Shown here: positions 1 to 6,697 of the stretch, piece by piece
Position numbering within the stretch: the first letter of the stretch is position 1
Layout: each line of letters begins with the position of its first letter
NCBI GenBank assembly: GCA_027295745.1
Contig: JAPUKI010000391.1
Location: 1 to 11,261 of the forward strand
Direction of reading: 5' to 3'
DNA from: Acidobacteriota bacterium
GTDB lineage: Bacteria; Acidobacteriota; UBA6911; RPQK01; JADFOI01
Length of the DNA: 11,261 nt
Notes under the pieces: generated by a model
The model's input: the letters and a program-made list of their open reading frames with translations, nothing else
What the model was told of the DNA's origin: nothing
Databases searched by the model: none
Made by a program: the position numbers and the translations under genes

Positions 1-1
1 G

Positions 2-1084
2 GGCAAGACCACTGAATTAGCTGAACTGAAGGCTTACAGCGAAAACATTGTCAGAAGCATAACAGTGGGTGTTCTTGCCGTGAGTCCTGAAGGGGAAATA
101 ACAGTTTGGAATAATGCCATGCAGGAGATCTGTGGCCTGGAGCGAGCTAAGGTCTTGGGCAGAGATATCTCCGAAGTCCTTCCAGCAGACCTCATTCGTA
201 CCATGGGGAAGCTTGTCGAAGGTCCACGATGGGAAACGGCCCAAACCAGCCGAATTTATAAGACCAACATCCAAATGCAAGAAGGCCCCCGCCGATTGGT
301 GAACATTACTCTCGCACCCTTTTTCTCGCAGGATGACCTCGTGACAGGCACATTGCTGGTCTTTGACGATATCACCGAGAAGGTTCAACTTGAGAACCAG
401 CTGCTCCAGTCGGAGAAACTGAGCTCGATCGGCTTACTGGCAGCGGGCATAGCACATGAGATCAATACTCCGCTGACCGGTGTTTGCAGTTATACGCAGA
501 TGCTTCTGAAGGAAACTCCCCCTGAGGACCATCGCCATGCAGTTTTGAAGAAGATCGAAAAACAAAGCTTTCGAGCTTCCAAAATTGTGGACAATTTGCT
601 GAATCTTGCGCGGGTGAGAGACTCCGATTTTCAAACAGTGAATATCAACGGGTTAATGTTGGAAACCCTTTCTCTGCTGGATCACCAGTTTCGAAAGACC
701 AATATTGATGTCAAGTTGGATCTGGACCCAATGCTCCCGCACACCGTGGCCAACGGAGGCAAGCTTCAGCAGGTATTCATGAACCTCTTTCTCAATGCCA
801 AAGACGCGATGCCTGGCGGCGGGCAGCTGACGGTGAGGACTCACTGTGAGGACTCTCAGCTGGTGATCAGAATTGAGGATTCCGGTAGCGGGATTTCCGA
901 TCAAAATATCAAAAGAATTTACGATCCTTTTTTTACGACCAAGGAAGTGGGTAGAGGTACAGGCCTCGGTCTCTCCATCTGCTATGGCATCATCCAAGAG
1001 CATGCCGGGCGAATCAGCGTGGAGAGCAGAGCAGGTCTGGGCTCTACCTTTCAACTCAAGCTCCCGCTGAAGCGTATCCACTGA
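2..1084 (+). CDS. PAS-domain sensor histidine kinase, NtrB type (5' partial)
   Basis: The reading frame is open from the first bases of the window, so the true start lies upstream; a GTG at 65 lies inside the PAS domain and is not a credible start. Numbering from the first visible codon, a PAS domain occupies about residues 10-125 (GVLAVSPEGEITVWNNAM, ending LLVFDDITEK). The dimerisation/phosphoacceptor helix AHEINTPL follows, with the phospho-accepting His at residue 152 (bases 455-457). The HATPase domain shows the N-box NLFLNAKDAM (Asn265), the G1 box EDSGSGI (Asp293), the F-box YDPFFTTK and the G2 box GTGLGLS (about 319-325). This is the complete catalytic core of an NtrB-like kinase with no membrane segment in the visible part. 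An NtrC-type regulator starts 13 bases after the stop, so the two almost certainly form a cognate phosphorelay pair. The signal sensed cannot be told, because the N-terminal sensor is outside the window. Confidence 0.95.
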   Translation, partial: GKTTELAELKAYSENIVRSITVGVLAVSPEGEITVWNNAMQEICGLERAKVLGRDISEVLPADLIRTMGKLVEGPRWETAQTSRIYKTNIQMQEGPRRLVNITLAPFFSQDDLVTGTLLVFDDITEKVQLENQLLQSEKLSSIGLLAAGIAHEINTPLTGVCSYTQMLLKETPPEDHRHAVLKKIEKQSFRASKIVDNLLNLARVRDSDFQTVNINGLMLETLSLLDHQFRKTNIDVKLDLDPMLPHTVANGGKLQQVFMNLFLNAKDAMPGGGQLTVRTHCEDSQLVIRIEDSGSGISDQNIKRIYDPFFTTKEVGRGTGLGLSICYGIIQEHAGRISVESRAGLGSTFQLKLPLKRIH

Positions 1085-1097
1085 GTTAGCCCAGCTT

Positions 1098-2480
1098 ATG
1101 TCAACTCGACCTTTAATTCTGGTTATTGATGACGAAGAGATTATGCGCGAAGTCATCACAACGCTCCTTGAGCAAGAGGGCTATCGTGTGTCTTGGGCCG
1201 CCACCGGTGAAGCAGGCGTTGAAAAGGTCGAGGAGGAGTCTCCCCATCTCGTTCTCCTAGACCTCATGCTTCCCGAAATGGGTGGCCTGGCGGCTCTGGA
1301 GAAGATAGGTCAGATCGATTCCGAAACAGTGGTCGTCATGATCTCTGCTTACGGTTCGGTAGGAAATGCGGTGGAAGCCACCAAGGCCGGCGCTTTTGAC
1401 TTCATCACCAAGCCGTTTAAGAACGAGGAATTACTGTTGGTTGTCAAGAACGGCCTGAAAAAACGCAGTTTGGAAATCGAAAACCGCCAGCTCAAGAGGA
1501 CTCTCAAAGAGCGCGACACCTTCGAGAAGATGGTTGGCAAAAGTGAGGAAATGCAACAGGTTTTCGACTTGATTACTCAAGTGGCGCCACGTCGAAGCAC
1601 TGTTCTGGTTGTGGGAGAGAGTGGCACTGGCAAGGAGTTGGTTGCTAAAGCCATTCACCACTGCGGTTCTCGCTCGAAAGGTGCATTTGTAACGGTCAAC
1701 AGCGGATCGATCCCCATCGACTTGTTGGAAAGTGAGCTGTTCGGCCACGTGAAAGGGGCTTTTACTGGGGCCACTTCCAGTAAACAAGGTTTGTTTGAAA
1801 TTGCTGATGGTGGAAGCATTTTTCTTGATGAAGTGGGAACCTTACCCCTTGACACTCAGTCCAAGTTACTGCGGGTGATCCAGGAGAGAGAATTTCGACG
1901 GGTTGGCGGACTGGAGAATATCAAGGTGGATGTCCGCATCATCGCCGCCACGAACGTCGATCTCAAGGAGGCTGTGGAAAAACACCTGTTTCGTGAAGAT
2001 CTCTATTACCGCTTAAACGTGATCAGCATCATGCTTCCACCGTTGCGCGAGCGCAAGGGAGACGTTCCCCTTCTGGCCGAACACTTCCTCCAACGCTTTT
2101 CTCAGGAGAATGATGGGCCGGATTGCCGCTTGGATCCCTTGACCATGAAACTGCTCATGGAGTGCGATTGGCCGGGAAACGTTCGAGAACTCGAAAACGT
2201 GATGGAAAGGGCAGTGGTGTTGGCTCCTGATGACGGCCTTATCACTCAAGACTTATTTCCTCGTGAACTCTTGGCTTCGACTTCAGTGAGGCTTGGCCGG
2301 TTGAATTCTCTTGAAAATGGTGCCAGTTTAAAAGATCTCGTCTTGGAATATGAGAAGAAGGTGATCCTGACCGCTCTCCAGCAGGCAGACTGGAGTCAGA
2401 AGAAAGCCGCCAGCTTGCTCCGCGTTAATAGGAGCACCCTCAACGAAAAACTCAAACGCCTCAACATCAAGATTCCTTAA
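1098..2480 (+). CDS. NtrC-type sigma-54-dependent response regulator
   Basis: A 460-residue protein with the full NtrC architecture. The receiver domain (about 5-120) has the acidic pair Asp11/Asp12, phospho-acceptor Asp55 (LLDLMLP), Ser83 and Lys105 (TKPF). The AAA+ domain (about 145-380) has Walker A GESGTGK (173-179), the sigma-54-contacting loop GAFTGA (220-225), Walker B GGSIFLDE (238-245), the sensor-I stretch RIIAATN and the LYYRLNV/LPPLRER motifs. The C-terminal Fis-type helix-turn-helix (about 419-460) includes KKAASLLRVNRSTLNEKLK. All catalytic motifs are intact, so it should be an ATP-dependent activator of RNA polymerase with sigma-54. It lies 13 bases after the kinase gene with only a weak ribosome binding site, which suggests co-transcription. 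Its target promoters are not evident here; the downstream operon has a sigma-70-like promoter instead. Confidence 0.97.
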   Translation: MSTRPLILVIDDEEIMREVITTLLEQEGYRVSWAATGEAGVEKVEEESPHLVLLDLMLPEMGGLAALEKIGQIDSETVVVMISAYGSVGNAVEATKAGAFDFITKPFKNEELLLVVKNGLKKRSLEIENRQLKRTLKERDTFEKMVGKSEEMQQVFDLITQVAPRRSTVLVVGESGTGKELVAKAIHHCGSRSKGAFVTVNSGSIPIDLLESELFGHVKGAFTGATSSKQGLFEIADGGSIFLDEVGTLPLDTQSKLLRVIQEREFRRVGGLENIKVDVRIIAATNVDLKEAVEKHLFREDLYYRLNVISIMLPPLRERKGDVPLLAEHFLQRFSQENDGPDCRLDPLTMKLLMECDWPGNVRELENVMERAVVLAPDDGLITQDLFPRELLASTSVRLGRLNSLENGASLKDLVLEYEKKVILTALQQADWSQKKAASLLRVNRSTLNEKLKRLNIKIP

Positions 2481-2511
2481 AACGTCGATCGGCTCAGCCG
2501 GGGCCGCCGGT

Positions 2512-2541
2512 TTGACTTGGACCAGAGGCCACGACTATCAT
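2512..2541 (+). promoter_or_regulatory. Sigma-70-type promoter for the exbB operon
   Basis: A -35 box TTGACT (2512-2517, 5 of 6 to consensus) and a -10 box TATCAT (2536-2541, 5 of 6) are separated by an 18-base spacer. Transcription would start near 2548, giving an untranslated leader of about 77 bases before exbB. It sits in the only intergenic gap between ntrC and exbB, which fits it driving the exbB-exbD-exbD-TPR operon. No GG-N10-GC (-24/-12) element was found in this gap, so the operon need not depend on the upstream NtrC protein. Confidence 0.6.
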
Positions 2542-2625
2542 GATTCTTCATCTGTAGGGCGATACTTTTCCTGTGTCTCTGTATCTAAGTGAGTGTTGCT
2601 CAAAAGACTGGAGGAATAAGAGGTT

Positions 2626-3303
2626 ATGGGCGGGACTTTTTTCGTCTACTTTCGTCAAGGTGGCCCGCTGATGTGGCCGCTGCTTCTCTGTTCGATAGTT
2701 GGCTTGATCTTCATCATCGAAAGGGTCATCGCCTACTCTCGGATCAAAGGGGAAACGGCAGAAATCTTTTCAACCATTCGCGATACGCTTTTAGCGAGAG
2801 ACTTCCGTGGCTCTGTGGAATCTTGCGAATCCTTCGATCATCCCGTGGCAACCACTCTGAAGTCGGGACTGCTGCGTTTCGGGAAGCCCCACTACGAGAT
2901 CGAAAAAGCTATGGAAAGCGTGGCCCTGCATGAATTGTCAAAATTGGAAAAAGGTCTTTGGATCCTGGCCACCCTGGCCAATATCTCCCCTCTCCTGGGC
3001 TTTCTCGGAACCGTCACAGGAATGATTGCCTCGTTTGAAGCCTTGGCTGAAGTAGGATTGGGCAATCCTCAAGCTGTGGCTGGTGGTATCTCGGAAGCTC
3101 TGATCACGACTGCCACTGGCCTGAGCATCGCCTTGGTCGTCCAGGCTGCCTACAATTACTTCAATAATAGAGTGTCTAACTTTGCCCTGGACATGGAAAC
3201 CAGCGCTTCTATGCTCTTGGAGACCTTCGGCGAAATTGAGGAGGGAACGCCCGGAGAAAGCAGCAAGGGAGAAAGCGGTGAAGAGCGAACCCAGGTGATA
3301 TGA
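2626..3303 (+). CDS. exbB: ExbB/TolQ/MotA-family proton channel subunit
   Basis: A 225-residue inner-membrane protein of the MotA/TolQ/ExbB family, which forms with ExbD/TolR a proton channel that turns proton-motive force into work on periplasmic or outer-membrane partners. Three membrane segments are visible: about 14-33 (LMWPLLLCSIVGLIFIIE), 113-136 (containing SPLLGFLGTVTGMI) and 155-178 (containing ISEALITTATGLSIAL). The latter two carry the conserved Thr/Gly-rich channel motifs. The N-terminal YFRQGGPLMWPLL is typical of the family and supports the ATG at 2626. A GGAGG at 2610-2614 and AAGAGG at 2618-2623 precede it. The C-terminal tail (about 203-225) is charged and low in complexity. 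The stop overlaps the next start (ATGA), so translation is coupled to exbD. TonB-linked, Tol-Pal-like and other uses cannot be told apart from sequence alone. Confidence 0.93.
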   Translation: MGGTFFVYFRQGGPLMWPLLLCSIVGLIFIIERVIAYSRIKGETAEIFSTIRDTLLARDFRGSVESCESFDHPVATTLKSGLLRFGKPHYEIEKAMESVALHELSKLEKGLWILATLANISPLLGFLGTVTGMIASFEALAEVGLGNPQAVAGGISEALITTATGLSIALVVQAAYNYFNNRVSNFALDMETSASMLLETFGEIEEGTPGESSKGESGEERTQVI

Positions 3304-3731
3304 AGAACCGTCCTCAATCTCTTCGGATTGTTCCTTTAATTCCCACTGCCTCCATGGCGGATATCGCCTTTCTGTTAGTCATTTTCTTCATGTTGACGAC
3401 CTCTTTCTCCCAGGAAAAGACCAATGTAGAACTTCCACAATCACTCATTAGAACCGAAGTAGCGAGAGATTCCGCGATTATAGCCATCTCAGCGGATGGC
3501 ATCCTTCGATTCACCGACGGTGAACGCCCTGCCTTCACTTTGGGCTCGGCAAGAGAAGTGGGGCCTCTCACTGCCGAAATCGTTCAGTGGATTCCGGAGA
3601 AGGAATTTCTCATCAAAGCCGATCGTTTGGTTCGCTATGAGCTCATTGATGCAGTACTTGAACAATTACGCCTCAATGGGGCCAAGAAGATTGGCTTGTT
3701 AACGGAGAGACAAGTCCCAGAGGGTGTTTAA
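3300..3731 (+). CDS. exbD: ExbD/TolR-family protein, first copy
   Basis: A 143-residue protein with a short cytoplasmic N-terminus, one membrane helix (about 19-36, SMADIAFLLVIFFMLTTS) and a periplasmic domain ending in the alpha/beta fold typical of ExbD/TolR (EFLIKADRLVRYELIDAVLEQL). Asp21 in SMADIAF is the conserved proton-carrying residue of the family. The start overlaps the exbB stop by four bases (ATGA). The next exbD begins in the final A of this gene's stop codon (TAATG). It should form the plug and stator partner of the ExbB pentamer. The N-terminal Pro-Thr before the helix is shared with the second copy, suggesting an old duplication, but the periplasmic domains have diverged strongly. 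Confidence 0.92.
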   Translation: MKNRPQSLRIVPLIPTASMADIAFLLVIFFMLTTSFSQEKTNVELPQSLIRTEVARDSAIIAISADGILRFTDGERPAFTLGSAREVGPLTAEIVQWIPEKEFLIKADRLVRYELIDAVLEQLRLNGAKKIGLLTERQVPEGV

Positions 3732-4171
3732 TGAGACTAAGAAGAGGGCACCTTTCAGCCGGAGCTGCCATTCCGACTTCCTCAATGGCTGATATCGCCT
3801 TCCTACTGATTATCTTTTTCATGTTGACGGCTGTATTTGTCAACACCAGGGGACTGCAGTTCAATTTACCGGAAGATGACCCTTCCCAACTTGATGTGCA
3901 ACCCGAGGAAGCAACTCACATCAAGATCATAGGAGAAGGACAGTATCTGGTGGATAAGACCCCCATGACGCTGGAGCAGATGGGCGGTTACATAAAAGTG
4001 AAGATGGAACAGAATCCTGAGAAACCCGTCATCATCCAGACCCAGCCGAATGTCCCTTACTTCGTTATGATCGAGGTTTTTGATCTACTGAAATATTTAC
4101 AGGTAGCAAATATTTCCATTCCTACCGGGACGGAAATCGAACGCTGGAAGGCGTTTGGAATATTTGAGTGA
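3731..4171 (+). CDS. exbD: ExbD/TolR-family protein, second copy
   Basis: A 146-residue second ExbD. Its membrane helix (about 19-36, SMADIAFLLIIFFMLTAV) is nearly identical to that of the preceding copy and keeps the proton-carrying Asp at the same position, 21. The periplasmic part differs. It begins GLQFNLPEDDPSQL and ends with PVIIQTQPNVPYFVMIEVFDLLKYL, followed by a short tail. The start shares one base with the previous stop, and the following TPR gene starts four bases after this stop, so all are probably translated as one unit. Because ExbD works as a dimer, this copy could form a heterodimer with the first or an alternative homodimer; the sequence does not decide. Confidence 0.92.
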   Translation: MRLRRGHLSAGAAIPTSSMADIAFLLIIFFMLTAVFVNTRGLQFNLPEDDPSQLDVQPEEATHIKIIGEGQYLVDKTPMTLEQMGGYIKVKMEQNPEKPVIIQTQPNVPYFVMIEVFDLLKYLQVANISIPTGTEIERWKAFGIFE

Positions 4172-4175
4172 AACA

Positions 4176-5141
4176 GTGAACAAAAGAGCTCTTCCGATTG
4201 TGCTGCTGGTCTGTACGATGCCCTTCTTGATGGCTCAGGAAGGAGACTACCAGAAGGGGTTGTCCTATTATAAGCAGGGCCAGTACTTCAAAACGATCCA
4301 AGAGTTCGAGCAGATCGTCAAGTTGCACCCTGATTATGAAAGTGGCCACCGAATCCTGGGGGATTCCTACTTAAAGATCAAGGATTATGAGAAGGCTACT
4401 GAGGCTTTTCAGAACGCCCTGCGACTCAAGAATGACAACTTCGTCTCCTACTATGGCTTGGCACTTGCTTACTATAACAGTGGCAGGTATCAAGATGTTA
4501 TCCCCACCCTGGTCAAGGGCGAAAGCTATGCTCAATCCCCTCGTGACCAATACCAGACCTATCATACGCGAGGCTCTTCTTACTACAATGTCAATGATTT
4601 CGAGCAAGCCATTTCCGATCTGCACAAAGCGATCTCCATCCAAAGTGGGAATTCCGATGATGCTTTGCAACTAGGAATTTCCTATTACCGAGTCGGGAAT
4701 GACTCGGAAGCGGAAAAATATCTGCAACGAGCACTGGCGCTGGATCCAGCAGCCTCTGCAGCCAAGTACTACCTTTCGCGATTGCACTATGAGGAAGCTA
4801 TTGATGCTATCGACGCACAAAATTTCGGGAAGGCAGCAGCTTTTCTCAGCGAGTATGTCAGTGAGAATCCAGAGGATGGAGAGGCCCGCTTCAACCTGGG
4901 CTTAGCCCAGCTCTTTGCCGAGAACCTGGAGATTGCTGAAAGAGAGTTTTTGGAGAGTGCCAGACTCATGCCTGAGAATTGGGGTGTTTACGATCGGCTT
5001 GGCTATGTGTATGAAAAGCAGGAAAAGTACGACAAAGCCCTCCAAAACTATCAGACTGCTCACGATATCCACCAGGATCCACAAATCCAAGAGAGCCTTG
5101 AGCGTGTCCAGGAGCGGATTCGCCGAATGAAGTCGCAGTAA
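4176..5141 (+). CDS. Exported TPR-repeat protein, ExbB/ExbD operon partner
   Basis: From the GTG at 4176 this is a 321-residue protein with a clear signal peptide: positive MNKR, a hydrophobic core of about residues 5-17, and likely cleavage after PFLMA (residue 20, next QEGD). The remainder is about eight tetratricopeptide repeats (roughly 22-54, 55-88, 89-122, 124-157, 160-194, 200-232, 235-268 and 269-302), with signatures such as YEKATEAFQNALRLK and YDKALQNYQTAH. It is followed by a charged tail. I prefer GTG 4176 to an in-frame TTG at 4155 because it gives a standard signal peptide and starts four bases after the exbD stop. TPRs are protein-binding scaffolds; its place in the operon suggests a periplasmic partner of the proton channel, comparable in position to CpoB in Tol-Pal operons. 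There is no lipobox. The specific function is unknown. Confidence 0.88.
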   Translation: MNKRALPIVLLVCTMPFLMAQEGDYQKGLSYYKQGQYFKTIQEFEQIVKLHPDYESGHRILGDSYLKIKDYEKATEAFQNALRLKNDNFVSYYGLALAYYNSGRYQDVIPTLVKGESYAQSPRDQYQTYHTRGSSYYNVNDFEQAISDLHKAISIQSGNSDDALQLGISYYRVGNDSEAEKYLQRALALDPAASAAKYYLSRLHYEEAIDAIDAQNFGKAAAFLSEYVSENPEDGEARFNLGLAQLFAENLEIAEREFLESARLMPENWGVYDRLGYVYEKQEKYDKALQNYQTAHDIHQDPQIQESLERVQERIRRMKSQ

Positions 5142-5146
5142 GGGGG

Positions 5147-5160
5147 CAGGAGGCAGGAGG
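5147..5160 (+). repeat. Tandem heptamer CAGGAGG x2, left arm of a 12-bp inverted repeat
   Basis: CAGGAGG occurs twice in tandem. Within it, 5148-5159 (AGGAGGCAGGAG) is the exact reverse complement of 5272-5283 (CTCCTGCCTCCT), with 112 bases between the arms. The two AGGAGG cores resemble ribosome binding sites, but no plausible start codon follows at the right distance. Confidence 0.7.
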
Positions 5161-5185
5161 GCTGAGGTCTGTTGCGAGTGGTCAG

Positions 5186-5235
5186 ATTTCAGATTTCGAA
5201 TTTGTCTGGGATTTGGTATTTGGAATTTTGAATTT
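5186..5235 (+). repeat. Heptamer-phased ATTT repeat
   Basis: ATTT recurs every seven bases at 5186, 5193 and 5200, and again at 5211, 5218, 5225 and 5232, with one four-base phase slip between the two blocks. The first units read CAGATTT, CAGATTT, CGAATTT; the later ones ATTTGGT, ATTTGGA, ATTTTGA. It is non-coding on the plus strand and looks like a degenerate short-tandem-repeat element. In the intergenic region between the TPR gene and eno, nothing else gene-like was seen. Confidence 0.65.
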
Positions 5236-5256
5236 CCGACGGCCTTCGGCCGGCGG
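5236..5256 (+). terminator. GC-rich hairpin, possible terminator or attenuator
   Basis: Arms CCGACGGCC (5236-5244) and GGCCGGCGG (5248-5256) pair over nine positions with one mismatch around a TTC loop. The hairpin is strong but is followed by TTGTCTGG rather than a T-run, so intrinsic termination is doubtful. It could end the exbB-TPR transcript, be part of the repeat element, or structure the leader of eno. Confidence 0.35.
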
Positions 5257-5286
5257 TTGTCTGGGGTCAATCTCCTGCCTCCTTCT

Positions 5287-5309
5287 CCTGTCAGGTGTCA
5301 GCTGTCAGA
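5287..5309 (+). repeat. Heptamer TGTCAGN x3 upstream of eno; left copy of a direct repeat
   Basis: TGTCAGG, TGTCAGC and TGTCAGA follow in register from 5289 to 5309, and a fourth, decayed unit TGTCCAC begins at 5310. Bases 5287-5305 (CCTGTCAGGTGTCAGCTGT) match 6607-6625 downstream of eno at 18 of 19 positions. The eno ATG (5309-5311) is formed at the junction of the third and fourth units. Confidence 0.8.
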
Positions 5310-6604
5310 TGTCCACTATTGAGAGAATTCATGCGAGAGAGATTCTGGACTCCAGAGGAAATCCTACCGTTGAAGCTGAAGTGTTCACCGATGATGGGTT
5401 CTGGGGAAGAGCAGCTGTGCCTTCAGGAGCCTCTACGGGAGAACATGAAGCCCTTGAGTTACGTGATGGCCAAGAGGATCGTTATCTAGGCAAAGGGGTC
5501 AGAAAGGCGGTTGCCAACATCCATAAGGTCATCGCACCTCAGCTGGAAGGCTTGTCGGTCTGTGACCAAACCCTGATCGACGAGACCATGATCCAGTTAG
5601 ACGGAACCGAAGCGAAGCGGAACTTGGGAGCCAATGCCATTTTAGCGGTTTCCCTGGCCTGTGCCCGAGCTGCCGCCGAGTCGTTGCGGACACCTTTGTA
5701 TCGGTATTTGGGCGGAACCCGTACCTTACGTCTCCCTGTTCCGATGATGAACATCCTGAATGGTGGAAGGCATGCTGATAATAACTTGGATTTTCAGGAG
5801 TTCATGATCATGCCCCGAAAGGCGGAGTCATTTACCGAAGCTGTGCGCATGGGAGTTGAGACGTTCCATCATTTAAAGGAGGTGCTTTCGGCAAAGGGGT
5901 ACAGCACGGCTGTAGGTGATGAAGGGGGGTTCGCACCAAATTTGAGATCGAATGCAGAGGCGGCTGAGTTGATTTTGGAGGCCATCGAGCAAGCCGGTTA
6001 TGAAGCTGGTGAGGATATCTGGTTAGCTTTGGATATTGCAGCCAGCGAATTCTATTGCGACCAGGGGTTCTATCTGCTGGACCAGTCGAAGGCTGGGAGA
6101 AAAACCGGGCAGGAGATGATCGAACTGTATCAAGAGTGGATTGACCGCTATCCCATCTACTCGATTGAAGATGGTTTGGCTCAGGACGATTGGGACGGCT
6201 GGAGAGAGCTGACCCAGGCTCTGGGAGAGCGAGTTCAGCTGGTAGGAGATGATCTTTTCGTTACCCATCTCGCTCGTCTCCAGAAGGGGATCGACAGCGC
6301 TGTGGCCAATTCTATTCTGATCAAGCTTAATCAGATTGGGACTTTGACTGAAACTCTGCGGGCCATTGAGCTGGCCCAGGCAAATGGGTATACGACCATC
6401 ATCTCTCATCGTTCCGGAGAGACGGGAGATTCCTTTATTGCTGATCTTGCCGTGGCCGCGAATGCTGGCCAGATCAAGACAGGTTCAGCAAGTCGAACCG
6501 ATCGGGTCGCCAAGTACAATCAATTGTTGCGAATTGAGGAGGATCTGGGACCCAATTCCAGCTACACTCAGCTGAGGGATTTTCCGCTCACTGCTGCCCG
6601 CTGA
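5309..6604 (+). CDS. eno: Enolase (phosphopyruvate hydratase)
   Basis: A full-length 431-residue enolase converting 2-phosphoglycerate to phosphoenolpyruvate in the cytoplasm. The N-terminal domain shows REILDSRGNPTVEAEV and the mobile loop PSGASTGEHEALELRDG. The barrel carries catalytic Glu205 (GDEGGFAPN), magnesium ligands Asp242 (LALDIAASEF), Glu287 (SIEDG) and Asp314 (VGDDLF), catalytic Lys339 (ILIKLNQIGT), the substrate-binding His367-Arg368-Ser369 (SHRSGET) and Lys390 (GQIKTG). The ATG at 5309 is chosen because alignment with known enolases starts there. An in-frame TTG at 5213 would only add 32 residues translated from repeat DNA. No convincing Shine-Dalgarno sequence precedes the ATG, and the start lies inside a heptamer repeat. 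gpmI, the preceding glycolytic step, follows after 93 bases. Confidence 0.98.
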   Translation: MSTIERIHAREILDSRGNPTVEAEVFTDDGFWGRAAVPSGASTGEHEALELRDGQEDRYLGKGVRKAVANIHKVIAPQLEGLSVCDQTLIDETMIQLDGTEAKRNLGANAILAVSLACARAAAESLRTPLYRYLGGTRTLRLPVPMMNILNGGRHADNNLDFQEFMIMPRKAESFTEAVRMGVETFHHLKEVLSAKGYSTAVGDEGGFAPNLRSNAEAAELILEAIEQAGYEAGEDIWLALDIAASEFYCDQGFYLLDQSKAGRKTGQEMIELYQEWIDRYPIYSIEDGLAQDDWDGWRELTQALGERVQLVGDDLFVTHLARLQKGIDSAVANSILIKLNQIGTLTETLRAIELAQANGYTTIISHRSGETGDSFIADLAVAANAGQIKTGSASRTDRVAKYNQLLRIEEDLGPNSSYTQLRDFPLTAAR

Positions 6605-6606
6605 CG

Positions 6607-6625
6607 CCTGTCAGTTGTCAGCTGT
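6607..6625 (+). repeat. Right copy of the heptamer direct repeat flanking eno
   Basis: CCTGTCAGTTGTCAGCTGT differs at one base from 5287-5305. It contains two TGTCAGN heptamers (6609-6615, 6616-6622) and a decayed third (TGTAGTC). It starts three bases after the eno stop codon. CTGAC (6601-6605) and GTCAG (6610-6614) could form a small five-pair hairpin across the stop. Confidence 0.75.
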
Positions 6626-6664
6626 AGTCTTGAATAGACGTAACTGTCATGATGAAACGCAGTC

Positions 6665-6680
6665 AGGACGGATCATTGCG
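6665..6680 (+). promoter_or_regulatory. Weak candidate sigma-54 (-24/-12) element before gpmI
   Basis: GG at 6666-6667 and GC at 6678-6679 (within TTGC) have the exact GG-N10-GC spacing of sigma-54 promoters. The bases between them match the TGGCACG part poorly, and the predicted start of transcription (about 6690) is only eight bases before the GTG. It may be a chance match; it is noted because a sigma-54 activator is encoded in the same window. Confidence 0.2.
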
Positions 6681-6694
6681 CTGCTGCAGTAGCG
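6679..6694 (+). other. Small hairpin just before the gpmI start
   Basis: CGCTGC (6679-6684) and GTAGCG (6689-6694) pair over six positions (one G-U) around a TGCA loop. The hairpin ends directly before the G-rich stretch and the GTG start of gpmI, so it could affect ribosome access. There is no T-run, so it is not a terminator. Confidence 0.35.
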
Positions 6695-6697
6695 GGG

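Noticed and set aside
653..1159. 168-codon minus-strand open frame
   Set aside because: It is opposite the histidine kinase catalytic domain and the start of the regulator; no motif of its own.
2490..2506. Hairpin CGGCTC / GGGCCG after the ntrC-type gene as a terminator
   Set aside because: Six pairs with one G-U and no T-run after it; too weak to call.
5172..5231. Short plus-strand frame starting TTG/GTG after AGGAGG
   Set aside because: Under 20 codons, made entirely of repeat sequence, with poor spacing from the SD-like motif for the GTG.
4902..5270. 122-codon minus-strand open frame across the TPR 3' end and the repeats
   Set aside because: Its N-terminal part is the translated heptamer repeat and the rest is antisense to the TPR gene; this pattern is typical of spurious ORFs in repeat DNA.
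5213..5308. In-frame N-terminal extension of eno from a TTG, containing a lipobox-like LSGVSC
   Set aside because: The extension is translated from the repeat region, enolase homology begins at 5309, and an exported enolase precursor is not expected; the lipobox likeness is a by-product of the TGTCAGN repeat.
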